Positions 32,375 to 40,198 of a DNA stretch of 40,198 nucleotides are shown piece by piece. Both the position numbers and the translations under genes were made by a program. A model generated the notes under the pieces. It was not told the origin of the DNA, did not search any database, and saw only the letters and a program-made list of their open reading frames with translations. Positions within the stretch are counted from its first letter, which is position 1; every line of letters begins with the position of its first letter. The stretch is taken from positions 1-40,198 of the forward strand of contig JAEOTH010000021.1 of the NCBI GenBank assembly GCA_016839915.1, in the 5' to 3' direction. The DNA is from Promethearchaeota archaeon (GTDB lineage: Archaea; Asgardarchaeota; Lokiarchaeia; Sigyniarchaeales; SOKP01).

Positions 32375-32536
32375 ATGGCTCGTAATAAAAATTTAGGATC
32401 AAAATTACGAAGAGCAAAAACCATGAAACAAAGTCAATCGATTCCAAGTTGGGTTATGATAAAGACAAATCGCAAGGTGAGAAGTAGCCCATACTCGAGA
32501 AGAACATGGAGAAATACAAGGATAAAAAGAGATTAA
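32375..32536 (+). CDS. rpl39e: ribosomal protein eL39
   Basis: A 53-residue protein too short for most ORF lists: MARNKNLGSKLRRAKTMKQ at the N-terminus, IPSWVMIKTNRKVR in the middle and SRRTWRNTRIKRD at the C-terminus, all hallmarks of eL39. The ATG at 32375 is preceded by AAGGAG (32361-32366) with good spacing; the ATG at 32368 is followed by TAA. It lines the exit tunnel of the large subunit, between PDCD5 and eL31 as usual in archaea. Confidence 0.95.
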   Translation: MARNKNLGSKLRRAKTMKQSQSIPSWVMIKTNRKVRSSPYSRRTWRNTRIKRD

Positions 32537-32564
32537 TTACTAGAATATTATAAACTGAGATAAA

Positions 32565-33014
32565 ATGGCAAAAAAAGAAAAGGAAATTAATTTAGAGGAT
32601 TTAGAGGAGGAATTAGTAGATTCTTCTGAAGAACCAGAAGAATCTATTGAAGAAATTGAAGAGTTTAGTTTAGATGAGATTACTGAAGAAGAAGAAATTA
32701 GTGAAATTTTTGAAGAGGAGATTGGAGAAAGAGAAGAAATTGAAGAAGAAGCTCCAAAAGAAGAGATTATTGATGAGAGGATCTATATCGTCCCCCTTGC
32801 TAAAGCTCGTAAAGGTCCACGAAATAAACGAGCTAAAAAAGCTATCAGATATCTAAGAGAATACATGGCGCGTCATTTTAAACCAGAATCTTTAGTTATT
32901 ACTCAAGAAGTTAATGAGCGCATTTGGCAACATGGAATACAGAAACCACCACGAAAGTTAAAGATAAGAGCTACTAAAAATATAGATGGATTAGTTGTGG
33001 TCTATTTGGGTTAA
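32565..33014 (+). CDS. rpl31e: ribosomal protein eL31 with a long acidic N-terminal extension
   Basis: The C-terminal 80 residues are eL31: ERIYIVPLAKARKGPRNKRAKKAIRYLREYMARHFKPESLVITQEVNERIWQHGIQKPPRKLKIRA. The N-terminal about 70 residues are an Asp/Glu-rich tail (EINLEDLEEELVDSSEEPEE and so on, with almost no basic residues after position 6). Standard eL31 is about 80-100 residues. The start at 32565 follows a weakly conserved leader. aIF6 begins two bases after the stop. The extension is unusual for a ribosomal protein and is discussed as a finding. Confidence 0.93.
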   Translation: MAKKEKEINLEDLEEELVDSSEEPEESIEEIEEFSLDEITEEEEISEIFEEEIGEREEIEEEAPKEEIIDERIYIVPLAKARKGPRNKRAKKAIRYLREYMARHFKPESLVITQEVNERIWQHGIQKPPRKLKIRATKNIDGLVVVYLG

Positions 33015-33016
33015 AA

Positions 33017-33688
33017 ATGGCAATTCTTAAGACTCAAATTTTTGGGAGGAGTTTAGTTGGAGTTTATTTAATCGCCAATAATTCCTACATTCTTTATCCT
33101 CCAGCACTACTAAAACCAACCCTTAAAAAATTCAAATCAATTTTTGAGGAGCCTTTTTATCCGCTAACAGTTAACAATTCCAATTTATTAGGGGTATATA
33201 CTGCTTCAAATAAAAATGGAATTATAGTACCACATATTATAAGAGAAGATGAGCTTAATATTTTAAAATCATACTTGAATGAATCCTATAAAATTGGAGT
33301 TCTGAAATCAATCGATAACGCATTTGGAAATTTAATTTTATGTAATGATAGTGGTGCAATAATTAGTTCTCTCTTGAAAAATTATAGAACTACGATTGAA
33401 GATATTTTAGACGTTGAAACGGTTACTTATGAATTTGCAGATTATTATCTTCCTGGTTCAATATCAATAACTAATAATTATGGTTGTCTGGTTCATCCTC
33501 TTGCGTCTAACGATGAAATTGAATATATTTCTTCTGTTCTGAAGGTTGATGAAGTTGATGTCTCTACAGTTAATCGTGGAGTACCATATTTAAGCTCAGG
33601 AGCAATTGTTAATGATAAGAGTGGAATATTTGGGATGGACTCTACGGGTCCAGAATTAATGAGACTCACTTCTGTACTTAGACTTTAA
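33017..33688 (+). CDS. eif6: translation factor aIF6
   Basis: 223 residues with the five-fold pseudo-symmetric pentein repeats of eIF6: each repeat ends in similar strands (NLLGVYTASNKNGIIVPHIIREDEL, GNLILCNDSGAIISSLL, NNYGCLVHPLASNDEIE, NRGVPYLSSGAIVNDKSGIFG). aIF6 binds the large subunit and prevents premature joining with the small subunit. It follows eL31 by two bases. Length is as expected (about 220). Confidence 0.95.
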   Translation: MAILKTQIFGRSLVGVYLIANNSYILYPPALLKPTLKKFKSIFEEPFYPLTVNNSNLLGVYTASNKNGIIVPHIIREDELNILKSYLNESYKIGVLKSIDNAFGNLILCNDSGAIISSLLKNYRTTIEDILDVETVTYEFADYYLPGSISITNNYGCLVHPLASNDEIEYISSVLKVDEVDVSTVNRGVPYLSSGAIVNDKSGIFGMDSTGPELMRLTSVLRL

Positions 33689-33783
33689 AAATTTTTCTCT
33701 CTTTAAGCAGAAAAAAGATAAATTTAATATTTTTTAAAATATAATGCTATTTATTGGCATTGAAATAGTAGTCAAAATTAATT

Positions 33784-34011
33784 ATGTCTGAGATTAAAAT
33801 TTTCAGAATTGTAGGTAACTATAAAAAAAATCATAAAAAATATCTTTTTAGAAAAGAAGTACGCGCTATGAAAGAGGAAGACGCTCTTGAAAAGGTATTA
33901 AGTCAAATTACTTCAATTGGGATATACAGACGTCAAATTAACATTCAAGAAGTGAAAGAAATATCACTGGAAGAATCTCAAGATCATTTAATTCATGAAT
34001 TATCTGAATAA
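33784..34011 (+). CDS. rplX: ribosomal protein LX (eL20 family)
   Basis: 75 residues with the LX pattern: IKIFRIVGNYKKN, FRKEVRAMKEEDALEKVLSQI and YRRQINIQEVKEI. Archaeal LX corresponds to half of eukaryotic eL20 (L18a). It binds the large subunit. It sits between aIF6 and prefoldin alpha as in other archaea. Confidence 0.9.
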   Translation: MSEIKIFRIVGNYKKNHKKYLFRKEVRAMKEEDALEKVLSQITSIGIYRRQINIQEVKEISLEESQDHLIHELSE

Positions 34012-34034
34012 AAATTATTAAAAGAAAGAGAATT

Positions 34035-34445
34035 ATGGAATCTCCTCAAGAGTATCAAGATTTACTAAATAACTTCAAATATTTTAAGGATCAGCATGAT
34101 ATGATTCAAGGACAATTAGAAATTCTAAATGTGTCGCTGGGAACTATTATGAATTCTAAAAAGACGGTTGAAAATATAAAAGAGGGTGTAAACCAAGATG
34201 ATGAAATCTTGGTTCCAATTGGAGGAAGGATATATGTAAAAGCATCTATTAAAGATGTGGAGAAAGTCTTGTTAGTTATTCCGCAGGATGTGATAATTGA
34301 GAAGAATCTAGATGGAGCTATTGAATTTCTTGATAATTTGATTGAACAACATAACCAACAGATTCAATTTATAAGAACACAACTACAAAATATTGATGTA
34401 AACCTACAAGAAATTTCCCAGAAAATTCAAAAAGGTTATACATAA
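34035..34445 (+). CDS. pfdA: prefoldin alpha subunit
   Basis: 136 residues. Two long coiled-coil helices (about 3-45 and 90-135) flank beta hairpins with EILVPIGGRIYVKASIKD, the conserved prefoldin alpha hairpin (residues about 60-78). Prefoldin passes unfolded proteins to the thermosome. It lies 24 bases after LX and precedes FtsY, as in most archaea. Confidence 0.93.
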   Translation: MESPQEYQDLLNNFKYFKDQHDMIQGQLEILNVSLGTIMNSKKTVENIKEGVNQDDEILVPIGGRIYVKASIKDVEKVLLVIPQDVIIEKNLDGAIEFLDNLIEQHNQQIQFIRTQLQNIDVNLQEISQKIQKGYT

Positions 34446-34507
34446 AAATAGATTTTTGTATCAAACTCGTTATACTTTTAATTATTTTAAAAGATCTATG
34501 GAGAACT

Positions 34508-35398
34508 ATGTTAGAAAAATTAAAGAACGTTTTTTCATCATTTGTCAAAAAGACCCTAACAGAAAAAAAGTTAGATATAGCAATTAATGAGCTACACTTA
34601 CTTCTTTTGAGTAATGATGTAGCTATTGACACGGCAGATGAGATTTGTAATAAAATTATTAAATCATTTGAGGGAGAACAAATAAGTCGATTAGCATCTA
34701 CTCAAAAGTTGTTGTTTGAAACATTAAGGAAAATAATTACTGAGATTTTGACACCTGAAGAAGAAATTGATTTATTAGCTGAAATCAAAAAAAAAGGTGC
34801 TGCTTATGTAATTGTGTTTCTCGGGGTCAATGGCACAGGAAAAACTACAACTATGGCTAAAATCGCTTTTTTTTTAAAAAAAAATGGATTCACAATTGTA
34901 GCTGCTGCCGCAGATACATTTCGAGCAGCCGCAATTGAACAATTATCTTATCATATGGATAAAGTGGGGATAAGAACTATAAAACACGCTTATAAATCTG
35001 ATCCTGCATCAGTTGCTTATGACGCCATCGAGCATGCTAAAGCAAAAAATATAGATGTTGTTCTAATAGATAGTGCGGGTCGTCAAGTTTCAGACAAGAA
35101 TCTAATGATAGAAATTCAGAAGATCTGCAGAATATCTCAGCCTGATTTAATAATTTTCGTTGGAGATTCTCTCGCGGGTAATGATGTATTATATCAAGCA
35201 AGAGAATTTGATAGACATGTTGGAATTGATGCCAATATCTTAACTAAGCTTGATGCTGATGCAAAAGGTGGTGCTGCTTTATCAATTTCGTTTGAAACCA
35301 AAAAACCTATTATTTTTATTGGAATGGGGCAAGGCTACGAGGACTTGAAACCTTTTGATAGAGAGTTGTTCGTATCAAATATACTTGAAGCTCTTTAA
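34508..35398 (+). CDS. ftsY: FtsY, signal recognition particle receptor
   Basis: 296 residues with N and G domains. The N-domain (1-95) is a helical bundle; the acidic A domain is absent. G1 is GVNGTGKTTT (106-115), G2 DTFRAAAIEQL (136-146), G3 DSAGRQ (188-193) with Ser where DTAGR is usual, and TKLDADAKGG is G4. It docks the SRP-ribosome complex at the membrane. It lies 63 bases after prefoldin alpha and 62 bases before SecE. Confidence 0.95.
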   Translation: MLEKLKNVFSSFVKKTLTEKKLDIAINELHLLLLSNDVAIDTADEICNKIIKSFEGEQISRLASTQKLLFETLRKIITEILTPEEEIDLLAEIKKKGAAYVIVFLGVNGTGKTTTMAKIAFFLKKNGFTIVAAAADTFRAAAIEQLSYHMDKVGIRTIKHAYKSDPASVAYDAIEHAKAKNIDVVLIDSAGRQVSDKNLMIEIQKICRISQPDLIIFVGDSLAGNDVLYQAREFDRHVGIDANILTKLDADAKGGAALSISFETKKPIIFIGMGQGYEDLKPFDRELFVSNILEAL

Positions 35399-35459
35399 TT
35401 GAGATCTTTACAATGCTTTTAAGAGATAACTTTTTATCTTACAGTACTTTTCTTCTATT

Positions 35460-35702
35460 GTGTCTAATTACCCAAAATATGAAAAATACTCAACAAGCAA
35501 TAAACAGAAAAAACCGAGTTTATATGAACGGATAATTATATTTTTCCAAAATTCAAAAAGAATCATTAAAGTTGCAAGTAAACCAAAAAGAAAGGATTAT
35601 TTCTTAGTTTTTAAAATATGCGGTATTGGAATTCTTATTTTAGGTGCTCTTTCTTATATAATACAATTAATCTTTGCACTTATACCCAAAATGGGGAATT
35701 AA
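35460..35702 (+). CDS. secE: SecE (Sec61 gamma) translocon subunit
   Basis: 80 residues from GTG at 35460: a basic, amphipathic helix (SLYERIIIFFQNSKRIIKVASKPKRKDYFLVFKI, about 20-53) followed by one membrane helix (GIGILILGALSYIIQLIFALIP). This is the single-span SecE/Sec61 gamma of archaea. It follows FtsY and ends the rightward series, converging with dnaG (20 bases). Confidence 0.88.
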   Translation: MSNYPKYEKYSTSNKQKKPSLYERIIIFFQNSKRIIKVASKPKRKDYFLVFKICGIGILILGALSYIIQLIFALIPKMGN

Positions 35703-35722
35703 ACACCCAATTTTCTATTATT

Positions 35723-36940
35723 TTACTTAAAATAATATACAGAAATATGAGATGGAATAACTAATTCTTCTTCTTTATTCTTACTTGCAATGAATTTTAC
35801 CTTCATATTTATTGAAAGTGAAAGAAGTCTTTTTGTCAAAATTCCATCAATGATTAAATATTGGGTATCTTTAAAGCTCCTAATCTTTTCAAAAATTTCT
35901 CCAACTGGAATCCCAAATAACTTTTCGAGATTTTTATTAAATCCTAATGCAAATCCTGCTTCAATATTTTTAATAGCATCAGGAATAACATTTTCATTTT
36001 TAATTTTAAATTTTTTTAGGATTCTTTGAAGGTTTCCGTTGATATCTATATGTCCAGTATCTTTAATTTCCTTATAATTTTTTGTAGATTTTGCGTTTTG
36101 TAGGGACTTTATCATTTGTTTTCTCGTTAATTCTTCAACTTCTAAACCATCAGGAGCTCTAGCTATTTGATCAATTTTTGCAACTTGTAAAAGTTCATTA
36201 AGAATAATTGTTCCCCCTCGATCTCCATCGACAAAAGCTGTTACTGTTTTTTTTTGCTTAGCTAATTTTATTACTGATTTAGGGACTTGTGTACCCTGTA
36301 CTGCAATTGTATTTTTAACATCTATCCTTAATAAATTTAGAACGTCAGCTCGACCTTCTACAATAATTAAATCTGGATTATCTTCCACTTCTGGACCAGC
36401 AGGGAGACTTTCTGAACCCCATGAAATTATTTCACCAAGTTTGATATCTTTATCAATTTTTTCTTCAATTTCACTTTGTTCCAAAGACTTTTGATCCCAT
36501 TCCTTCAGAAGTTCTGTTGCTCTTTCTATAATTTTCTTTCTTTTTTTTTCACGAACATCTCGGATTTCGATAAGAGAAAATTCTGCTTCACATGGACCAA
36601 CTCTAGAGACTGTTTCAACTGTCGCAGCCAATAAAGCGGTTTCTTTTCTCGTTAATGAGGATGGAATTTTAATAATTCCACTAGAAACTCCCTCTTTTGC
36701 CTCGGTTTCTACTTCAATACGGCCGATTCTTCCAGATTTTTGAAGATCTCTTAAATCAAGATCTAAAAGTAAGCCCTCAGTTTGCCCAAAAATAGCTCCA
36801 ACTATATCTGATTTCTCAACAACACCTTTAATGGTACATTCTACTTCGATGATATATTTAGTTGTAAACTCATTTTGACTTGTAATTTTAATCACTTCCT
36901 TTTTTTTATTTTTGTCCAATAAATCAAAAGGAAGACTCAT
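35723..36940 (-). CDS. dnaG: archaeal DnaG-type Toprim protein
   Basis: 405 residues: an N-terminal helical and alpha/beta part with SDIVGAIFGQTEGLL (44-58), SGRIGRIEVE and KIPSSLTRKETALLAATVETVSRVGPCEAEF, then the Toprim domain PDLIIVEGRADVLNLL (189-204, Glu195) and TAFVDGDRGG (234-243, Asp238 and Asp240). In archaea this protein associates with the exosome and can prime DNA. The C-terminus is variable. It is convergent with SecE and is read from the start region at 36940, next to a 430-base gap. Confidence 0.95.
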   Translation of the reverse strand: MSLPFDLLDKNKKKEVIKITSQNEFTTKYIIEVECTIKGVVEKSDIVGAIFGQTEGLLLDLDLRDLQKSGRIGRIEVETEAKEGVSSGIIKIPSSLTRKETALLAATVETVSRVGPCEAEFSLIEIRDVREKKRKKIIERATELLKEWDQKSLEQSEIEEKIDKDIKLGEIISWGSESLPAGPEVEDNPDLIIVEGRADVLNLLRIDVKNTIAVQGTQVPKSVIKLAKQKKTVTAFVDGDRGGTIILNELLQVAKIDQIARAPDGLEVEELTRKQMIKSLQNAKSTKNYKEIKDTGHIDINGNLQRILKKFKIKNENVIPDAIKNIEAGFALGFNKNLEKLFGIPVGEIFEKIRSFKDTQYLIIDGILTKRLLSLSINMKVKFIASKNKEEELVIPSHISVYYFK

Positions 36941-37372
36941 AGAATAGAAGCAGAATCTTTTTTAGCCATTTAAATAAGAATATATTTATTGAAATTCTTA
37001 AATATTGCCTATTGATATAAATCTATAAATTCTATTAAGCTTGAATTATGAACCTACTTCTTAAATATAATTATAAGTCTGAATTATTTTGAAATATTGA
37101 ACTATTTATAATTTTGATTATTTTTTTTTAATAATTGGTGAAAAGTTTTGAATATTTTATATGTTAATTTATTATTTTAAATGTTCTAATATGATGGGTA
37201 AATTTACTTGAAATTTTAATTTATATTGATGGTACTAATTAGTATTATATTTTTATAAAATAAATCAATCAATATATTTTTTGCTAATTTAAAATGAACC
37301 TATTCAGTTAGTTTTTTATATAATTTTTATTTTTGATATAGTAAATCAGAGGTTTTAAACAAAACATTCATC
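36941..37372. other. intergenic region between dnaG and get3-like gene
   Basis: About 430 bases with no gene, over 80% A+T. It must hold promoters for both divergent genes. The TATA-like stretch near 37313-37325 is about 50 bases from the get3-like start. No ORF over 30 codons, tRNA or convincing hairpin is seen. Confidence 0.5.
37313..37325 (+). promoter_or_regulatory. TATA-like box for the Get3-like gene
   Basis: TTTTTATATAATT is the clearest TATA element in the gap; it would place transcription near 37345, giving a leader of about 25-30 bases. Confidence 0.35.
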
Positions 37373-38401
37373 ATGGAAAAAATTATTGTATTAGGGGGAA
37401 AGGGAGGAGTAGGAAAGAGCTCTATCAGTGCTGCTACTGCAGTATTACTTTCAGACTTACTTCCTAAAAAAAAAATATTACTTATTTCTTTTGATATGGC
37501 TCATAATCTAAGCGATTTATTTAAAATAGAGATTGGAAATAAGGTTACGGCATTAACAAACAACCTTTGGGGGATTGAACCAGATGCAGATAGTTATGCA
37601 AGAAAATACACAAAGGATTTAATAGAAAAAATGAAAACTCTAATGAAGCAAATGCCTCTTGTAGGAAAGATACCTCAAATTGAAAAATTTATAGATACCA
37701 CATTTACAGCTGATTCAATTCCATTAGCATTAAAAAATGCGATGTTTTTTCAAAAAATATTAGATGCTGAAGATGTTAATACCCAAGAGATTCAATTCAA
37801 TATAATAATTGCAGATTTCCCTCCAACAGCAAATATGATTACTCTTTTTGAAATACCTGAAGACCAAGTAAAAGTGGTTCTCAAATATTCTTTAAATTTT
37901 TATAATTCCATAAAGGGGGCAATTCGTAATGTTTCTAAAGTGTGGAGAAATATAATTAAACCATTTGATAATTATGAAGAAAGACGAGAATTAGGAAAAG
38001 AGATTTTTAATATGATAGTTGAATTAGAAAAGCGTGGAGAACGTATTTCAGATCTAATTCACGATATTGGTTCACTAAGATTAGTTACTATAGCTGAAAA
38101 ACCAAGTTTTGAAGAAATCAAAAGGGCTAGAGATTTAACAGCGAAATATATTACATTAGAAGGTGTACATATTAATATGATAATCCCTGAACCAAAGAAA
38201 TGTGATTTTTGTAAAAGTTTGAGAAATTTTCAGCTTAAATATATAGCAGATATCGAAAAGGAATTTAAAAAGTTAAAAATTTGGCAATCTGAAAAATTAA
38301 AAGAAGAGCCAATTGGAATAGAAGGCTTAATTAATCTTGCATATGAAGTTTATGGAGATAATATATCCGCTGGTGAAATTTTAAGCCCAAAAGTGCATTA
38401 A
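37373..38401 (+). CDS. ArsA/Get3-family ATPase
   Basis: 342 residues. VLGGKGGVGKSSISA (6-20) is the deviant P-loop of the ArsA/Get3 group. DMAHNLSD (41-48) is the switch I equivalent of DPAHSLSD, with Met for Pro. Switch II, normally DTAPTGHT, reads DFPPTANM (148-155). CDFCKSLRNFQLKYI (277-291) matches the Get3 zinc CxxC that joins the homodimer. Get3 inserts tail-anchored proteins and related archaeal proteins may do so too. The sequence changes at switch II make ATPase behaviour uncertain. It has its own promoter region; the next gene starts about 120 bases later. Confidence 0.85.
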   Translation: MEKIIVLGGKGGVGKSSISAATAVLLSDLLPKKKILLISFDMAHNLSDLFKIEIGNKVTALTNNLWGIEPDADSYARKYTKDLIEKMKTLMKQMPLVGKIPQIEKFIDTTFTADSIPLALKNAMFFQKILDAEDVNTQEIQFNIIIADFPPTANMITLFEIPEDQVKVVLKYSLNFYNSIKGAIRNVSKVWRNIIKPFDNYEERRELGKEIFNMIVELEKRGERISDLIHDIGSLRLVTIAEKPSFEEIKRARDLTAKYITLEGVHINMIIPEPKKCDFCKSLRNFQLKYIADIEKEFKKLKIWQSEKLKEEPIGIEGLINLAYEVYGDNISAGEILSPKVH

Positions 38402-38522
38402 GTTTTTTTAAAAATGCCTAAATTATTTCCTCTGATAGAAATAATATTTAAATAAAAAAAAAAATAAAATATTATAATCCAAAAGAATAAAATTAGTAAT
38501 TAATAAGAGGTGTTACTTCAAT

Positions 38523-39152
38523 ATGCAAGAAGGTTTCATTCCTATTGAGTATTCAAATCTTAGAGATGTAATTCCACCAGGAGAAGAAATACTTTATAGC
38601 ACTTTATGTGCTGCTGAGACACAGAATATTGGCATAGATACTCCACTTGTCAAAGATTTCAAAAAGTATACATGGAAAACCCATGTATTATTAACAGAAA
38701 ATGGTATTGCTTTAACTTATCCTAAAAAGATTAATTATAAAAAAAAAGAATTAAAAAGCAATCCAAATCTTCAGGATAATCATTATATTCCTTGGGAAAA
38801 TACAATAGGTATAGCGAAAGTGAAAAAAAGAGGTAGAATTAGTCTTTGTAACATAAAAGGGAAAATTAACTATAGTCCATGGCTTTACTTAGTATCGTTT
38901 ACTGATAAAGAATCAAAAAAACAATATATTGAACGAATGGAGAATTTAATTCAGAAATTTGCCCCGATTATAAGATCAAAAAGAGAAAAATTAGAAGAAG
39001 AGTTATTCAATATTTTAGTAGATAATCCAGAATTCCTAAAAACAAAAGTGTTTTATGAGATTGAAGAACACAATCGGTTTGATTATACAATGTTTAATAT
39101 GATGATATGGCTTAGAAAAAAAGAAATAAAGAAGGCATCTAAAACTGGTTAA
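38523..39152 (+). CDS. hypothetical PH/GRAM-like protein
   Basis: 209 residues. IPPGEEILYSTLCAAET...KYTWKTHVLLTENGIALTYP...HYIPWENTIGIAKVKKRGRISL (about 18-125) has the strand pattern of a PH/GRAM-like domain as in Asgard and bacterial PH-like proteins that carry a threshold tryptophan (WKTHVLLTENG). The C-terminal 60 residues are helical. GAGGTG (38509-38514) is a clear Shine-Dalgarno eight bases before the ATG. Function unknown; a membrane-lipid-related role is conceivable. Confidence 0.6.
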   Translation: MQEGFIPIEYSNLRDVIPPGEEILYSTLCAAETQNIGIDTPLVKDFKKYTWKTHVLLTENGIALTYPKKINYKKKELKSNPNLQDNHYIPWENTIGIAKVKKRGRISLCNIKGKINYSPWLYLVSFTDKESKKQYIERMENLIQKFAPIIRSKREKLEEELFNILVDNPEFLKTKVFYEIEEHNRFDYTMFNMMIWLRKKEIKKASKTG

Positions 39153-39236
39153 CCGAAGTTTTAAAAAGCTTAGTTTATCATCAATAATTGCAAAAATAAT
39201 TAGAAATTGTTAAGGATAATCTTAACGAATAAAAGG

Positions 39237-39752
39237 TTATAATGAATTTTTAACGGAAATTTCAATCTCACAGCAAGGATCTCCCAAAGGGATTTTCTTC
39301 TTGTGTTTTAAAATAAACTCTTTTTCTGGAAATGCTCCTTTCAACAAACCCCTAATACTTGCTAGTGTAACTTTGTGGCAAGGAATTGCATCCTGAGTCC
39401 ATACTTTCTTAACCATTCTCCAAACTTCACATTCTAAGACTCTGTGAATCATGGTATTTTCGTTAATTACCTCTATTTCTGTATTCATATTCATAAGCGT
39501 ATGTTGAATCTTCATTAGTTTTGGTACTGTCTTAGAGAAATCACCTTTCATTTTTGTTATTGAAGCAATTTTCTTTCCCAACCTTTCAGAAAACATTTCC
39601 CATGCTTTTACATCCAGTTCTGTCGCAGTCTCCAGACCGAGTTTTTCTACCGAAGCCATGAACCACGCACCATCTAACCTGAGAAAAGAATATCTCATCA
39701 GTTCTAATAATTCTTCCAAACCTAATTCTATGTTTTCTTTCAAATTTAGCAC
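39237..39752 (-). CDS. DUF6125-like/L-2-amino-thiazoline-4-carboxylate-hydrolase-like protein
   Basis: 171 residues from a GTG at 39752. MRYSFLRLDGAWFMASVEKLGLETATELDVKAWEMFSERLGKKI (about 19-62) fits the helical DUF6125 type opening, and the end (PCHKVTLASIRGLLKGAF then IPLGDPCCEIEI) has the Cys-containing GDPxCxxxI motif seen in that group and in the ATC-hydrolase-like family. The biological role is not known. It lies tail to tail with the PH-like gene, about 85 bases apart. Confidence 0.6.
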   Translation of the reverse strand: MLNLKENIELGLEELLELMRYSFLRLDGAWFMASVEKLGLETATELDVKAWEMFSERLGKKIASITKMKGDFSKTVPKLMKIQHTLMNMNTEIEVINENTMIHRVLECEVWRMVKKVWTQDAIPCHKVTLASIRGLLKGAFPEKEFILKHKKKIPLGDPCCEIEISVKNSL

Positions 39753-39884
39753 TTAATTGTGATAATTGAACAAAACTTAAATAAAATTTTTTTATTTTTA
39801 AAATAAAATTCATATATCACTCAAAAAATATACTAAAAAAAAAATTGAGGAATTTATTAAGAAATCTAATTTTATCTTTTAAAT

Positions 39885-40198
39885 ATGATCAGTTATGAAG
39901 AATCGAATCCGAGTGATGTTGATATAAATCATGTAGTTAAAGAATTTTCAAAATTCATTCCGAACATATCAAAAAATGAAATTAAATTTCTGTATCATGG
40001 AACTCATAATGTATTCGAAGTTAAAACGAAATACATATTTAGAATTCCGGATCGATTCTTCAGAAATGAGGAAGGTGTTAAATTAATCCAAAAGGAAACA
40101 AGTGTATTGAAGTTTCTCAAAAATCATATCTCAATACCCATTCCTCAACCTTCCTTCATTTCTCTAACTGAAGATTTTCCACTCATGGGATATGAAAA
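39885..40198 (+). CDS. aminoglycoside-phosphotransferase-like kinase, 5' part
   Basis: Runs off the window end after 104 codons. The product begins MISYEESNPSDVDINHVV and continues with the N-lobe: KFLYHGTHNVFEVKTKYIFRIPDRFF then KETSVLKFLKNHISIPIPQPSF. The strand-Gly-loop-strand then Glu/Lys helix pattern is that of the APH/choline-kinase family N-lobe. Phosphate transfer to a small alcohol or amino sugar is expected; the catalytic loop is outside the window. ATG at 39885 is the start; no clear Shine-Dalgarno. Confidence 0.7.
   Translation, partial: MISYEESNPSDVDINHVVKEFSKFIPNISKNEIKFLYHGTHNVFEVKTKYIFRIPDRFFRNEEGVKLIQKETSVLKFLKNHISIPIPQPSFISLTEDFPLMGYE

Noticed and set aside
36941-37372. 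Possible small RNA or gene in the long dnaG-get3 gap
   Set aside because: The DNA is near-uniform A+T without ORFs, stable hairpins or tRNA-like arms.
39586-39813. Minus-strand frame overlapping the DUF6125-like gene
   Set aside because: It is in another frame of a better supported gene and its sequence shows no domain.
1-40198. CRISPR arrays, insertion sequences, attachment sites, prophage genes
   Set aside because: No regularly spaced direct repeats, transposase or integrase motifs or terminal inverted repeats were seen. tRNA 3' ends are not duplicated nearby.

Overview
The window is about 30% G+C and archaeal. It carries eS19, PDCD5, eL39, eL31, aIF6, LX/eL20, prefoldin alpha, FtsY, SecE, a Toprim archaeal DnaG, Nep1, Rpp21 and tRNA genes with bulge-helix-bulge introns. 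Roadblock and longin-like proteins, a Get3-like ATPase and an FLVCR-like transporter point to an Asgard archaeon, most likely Lokiarchaeia-like. That placement is inference from gene content. I see no insertion sequence, prophage, CRISPR array or origin; this is an ordinary chromosomal segment.

Layout. 1-9.4 kb: scattered single genes: a coiled-coil protein, a RimK-type ATP-grasp ligase, a DUF1028-TPR protein, Maf, two tandem dolichol-kinase/CTP-transferase-like membrane proteins, a MoaD/ThiS-like protein ending in Gly-Gly, a tiny Lys-rich protein, archaeal thymidylate synthase and a TatD nuclease. 9.4-15.8 kb: a CoA-transferase/GNAT fusion with no normal start codon, a MutY-like glycosylase without the Fe-S cysteines, a B12-binding radical SAM protein and an N-formylglutamate amidohydrolase-like protein. 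16-27 kb: two SCP2-like paralogs flanking tRNA-Asp, tRNA-Arg, a two-gene chemoreceptor-like unit, longin-like and roadblock proteins, a small heat shock protein, an MFS transporter, an inositol-dehydrogenase-like enzyme and a PatB/MalY lyase. 27-30 kb: tRNA-Phe with two introns and a coupled SPL-like radical SAM/AlkD-like gene pair.

30-37 kb is the informational core. Leftward genes (YhbY, Rpp21, Nep1, tRNA-Gly) act in RNA processing and ribosome maturation. The divergent rightward series (eS19, PDCD5, eL39, eL31, aIF6, LX, prefoldin alpha, FtsY, SecE) couples ribosome assembly to chaperoning and membrane targeting, and meets DnaG head-on. 37-40.2 kb: a Get3-like ATPase, a PH/GRAM-like unknown, a DUF6125-like protein and the start of an APH-type kinase cut by the window edge.

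The strongest unusual signal is in the tRNAs. Three of four carry introns. Three of the four introns sit at non-canonical places: the tRNA-Arg variable loop, and both the D-loop and the T-loop of tRNA-Phe. Each candidate removal restores a textbook cloverleaf.
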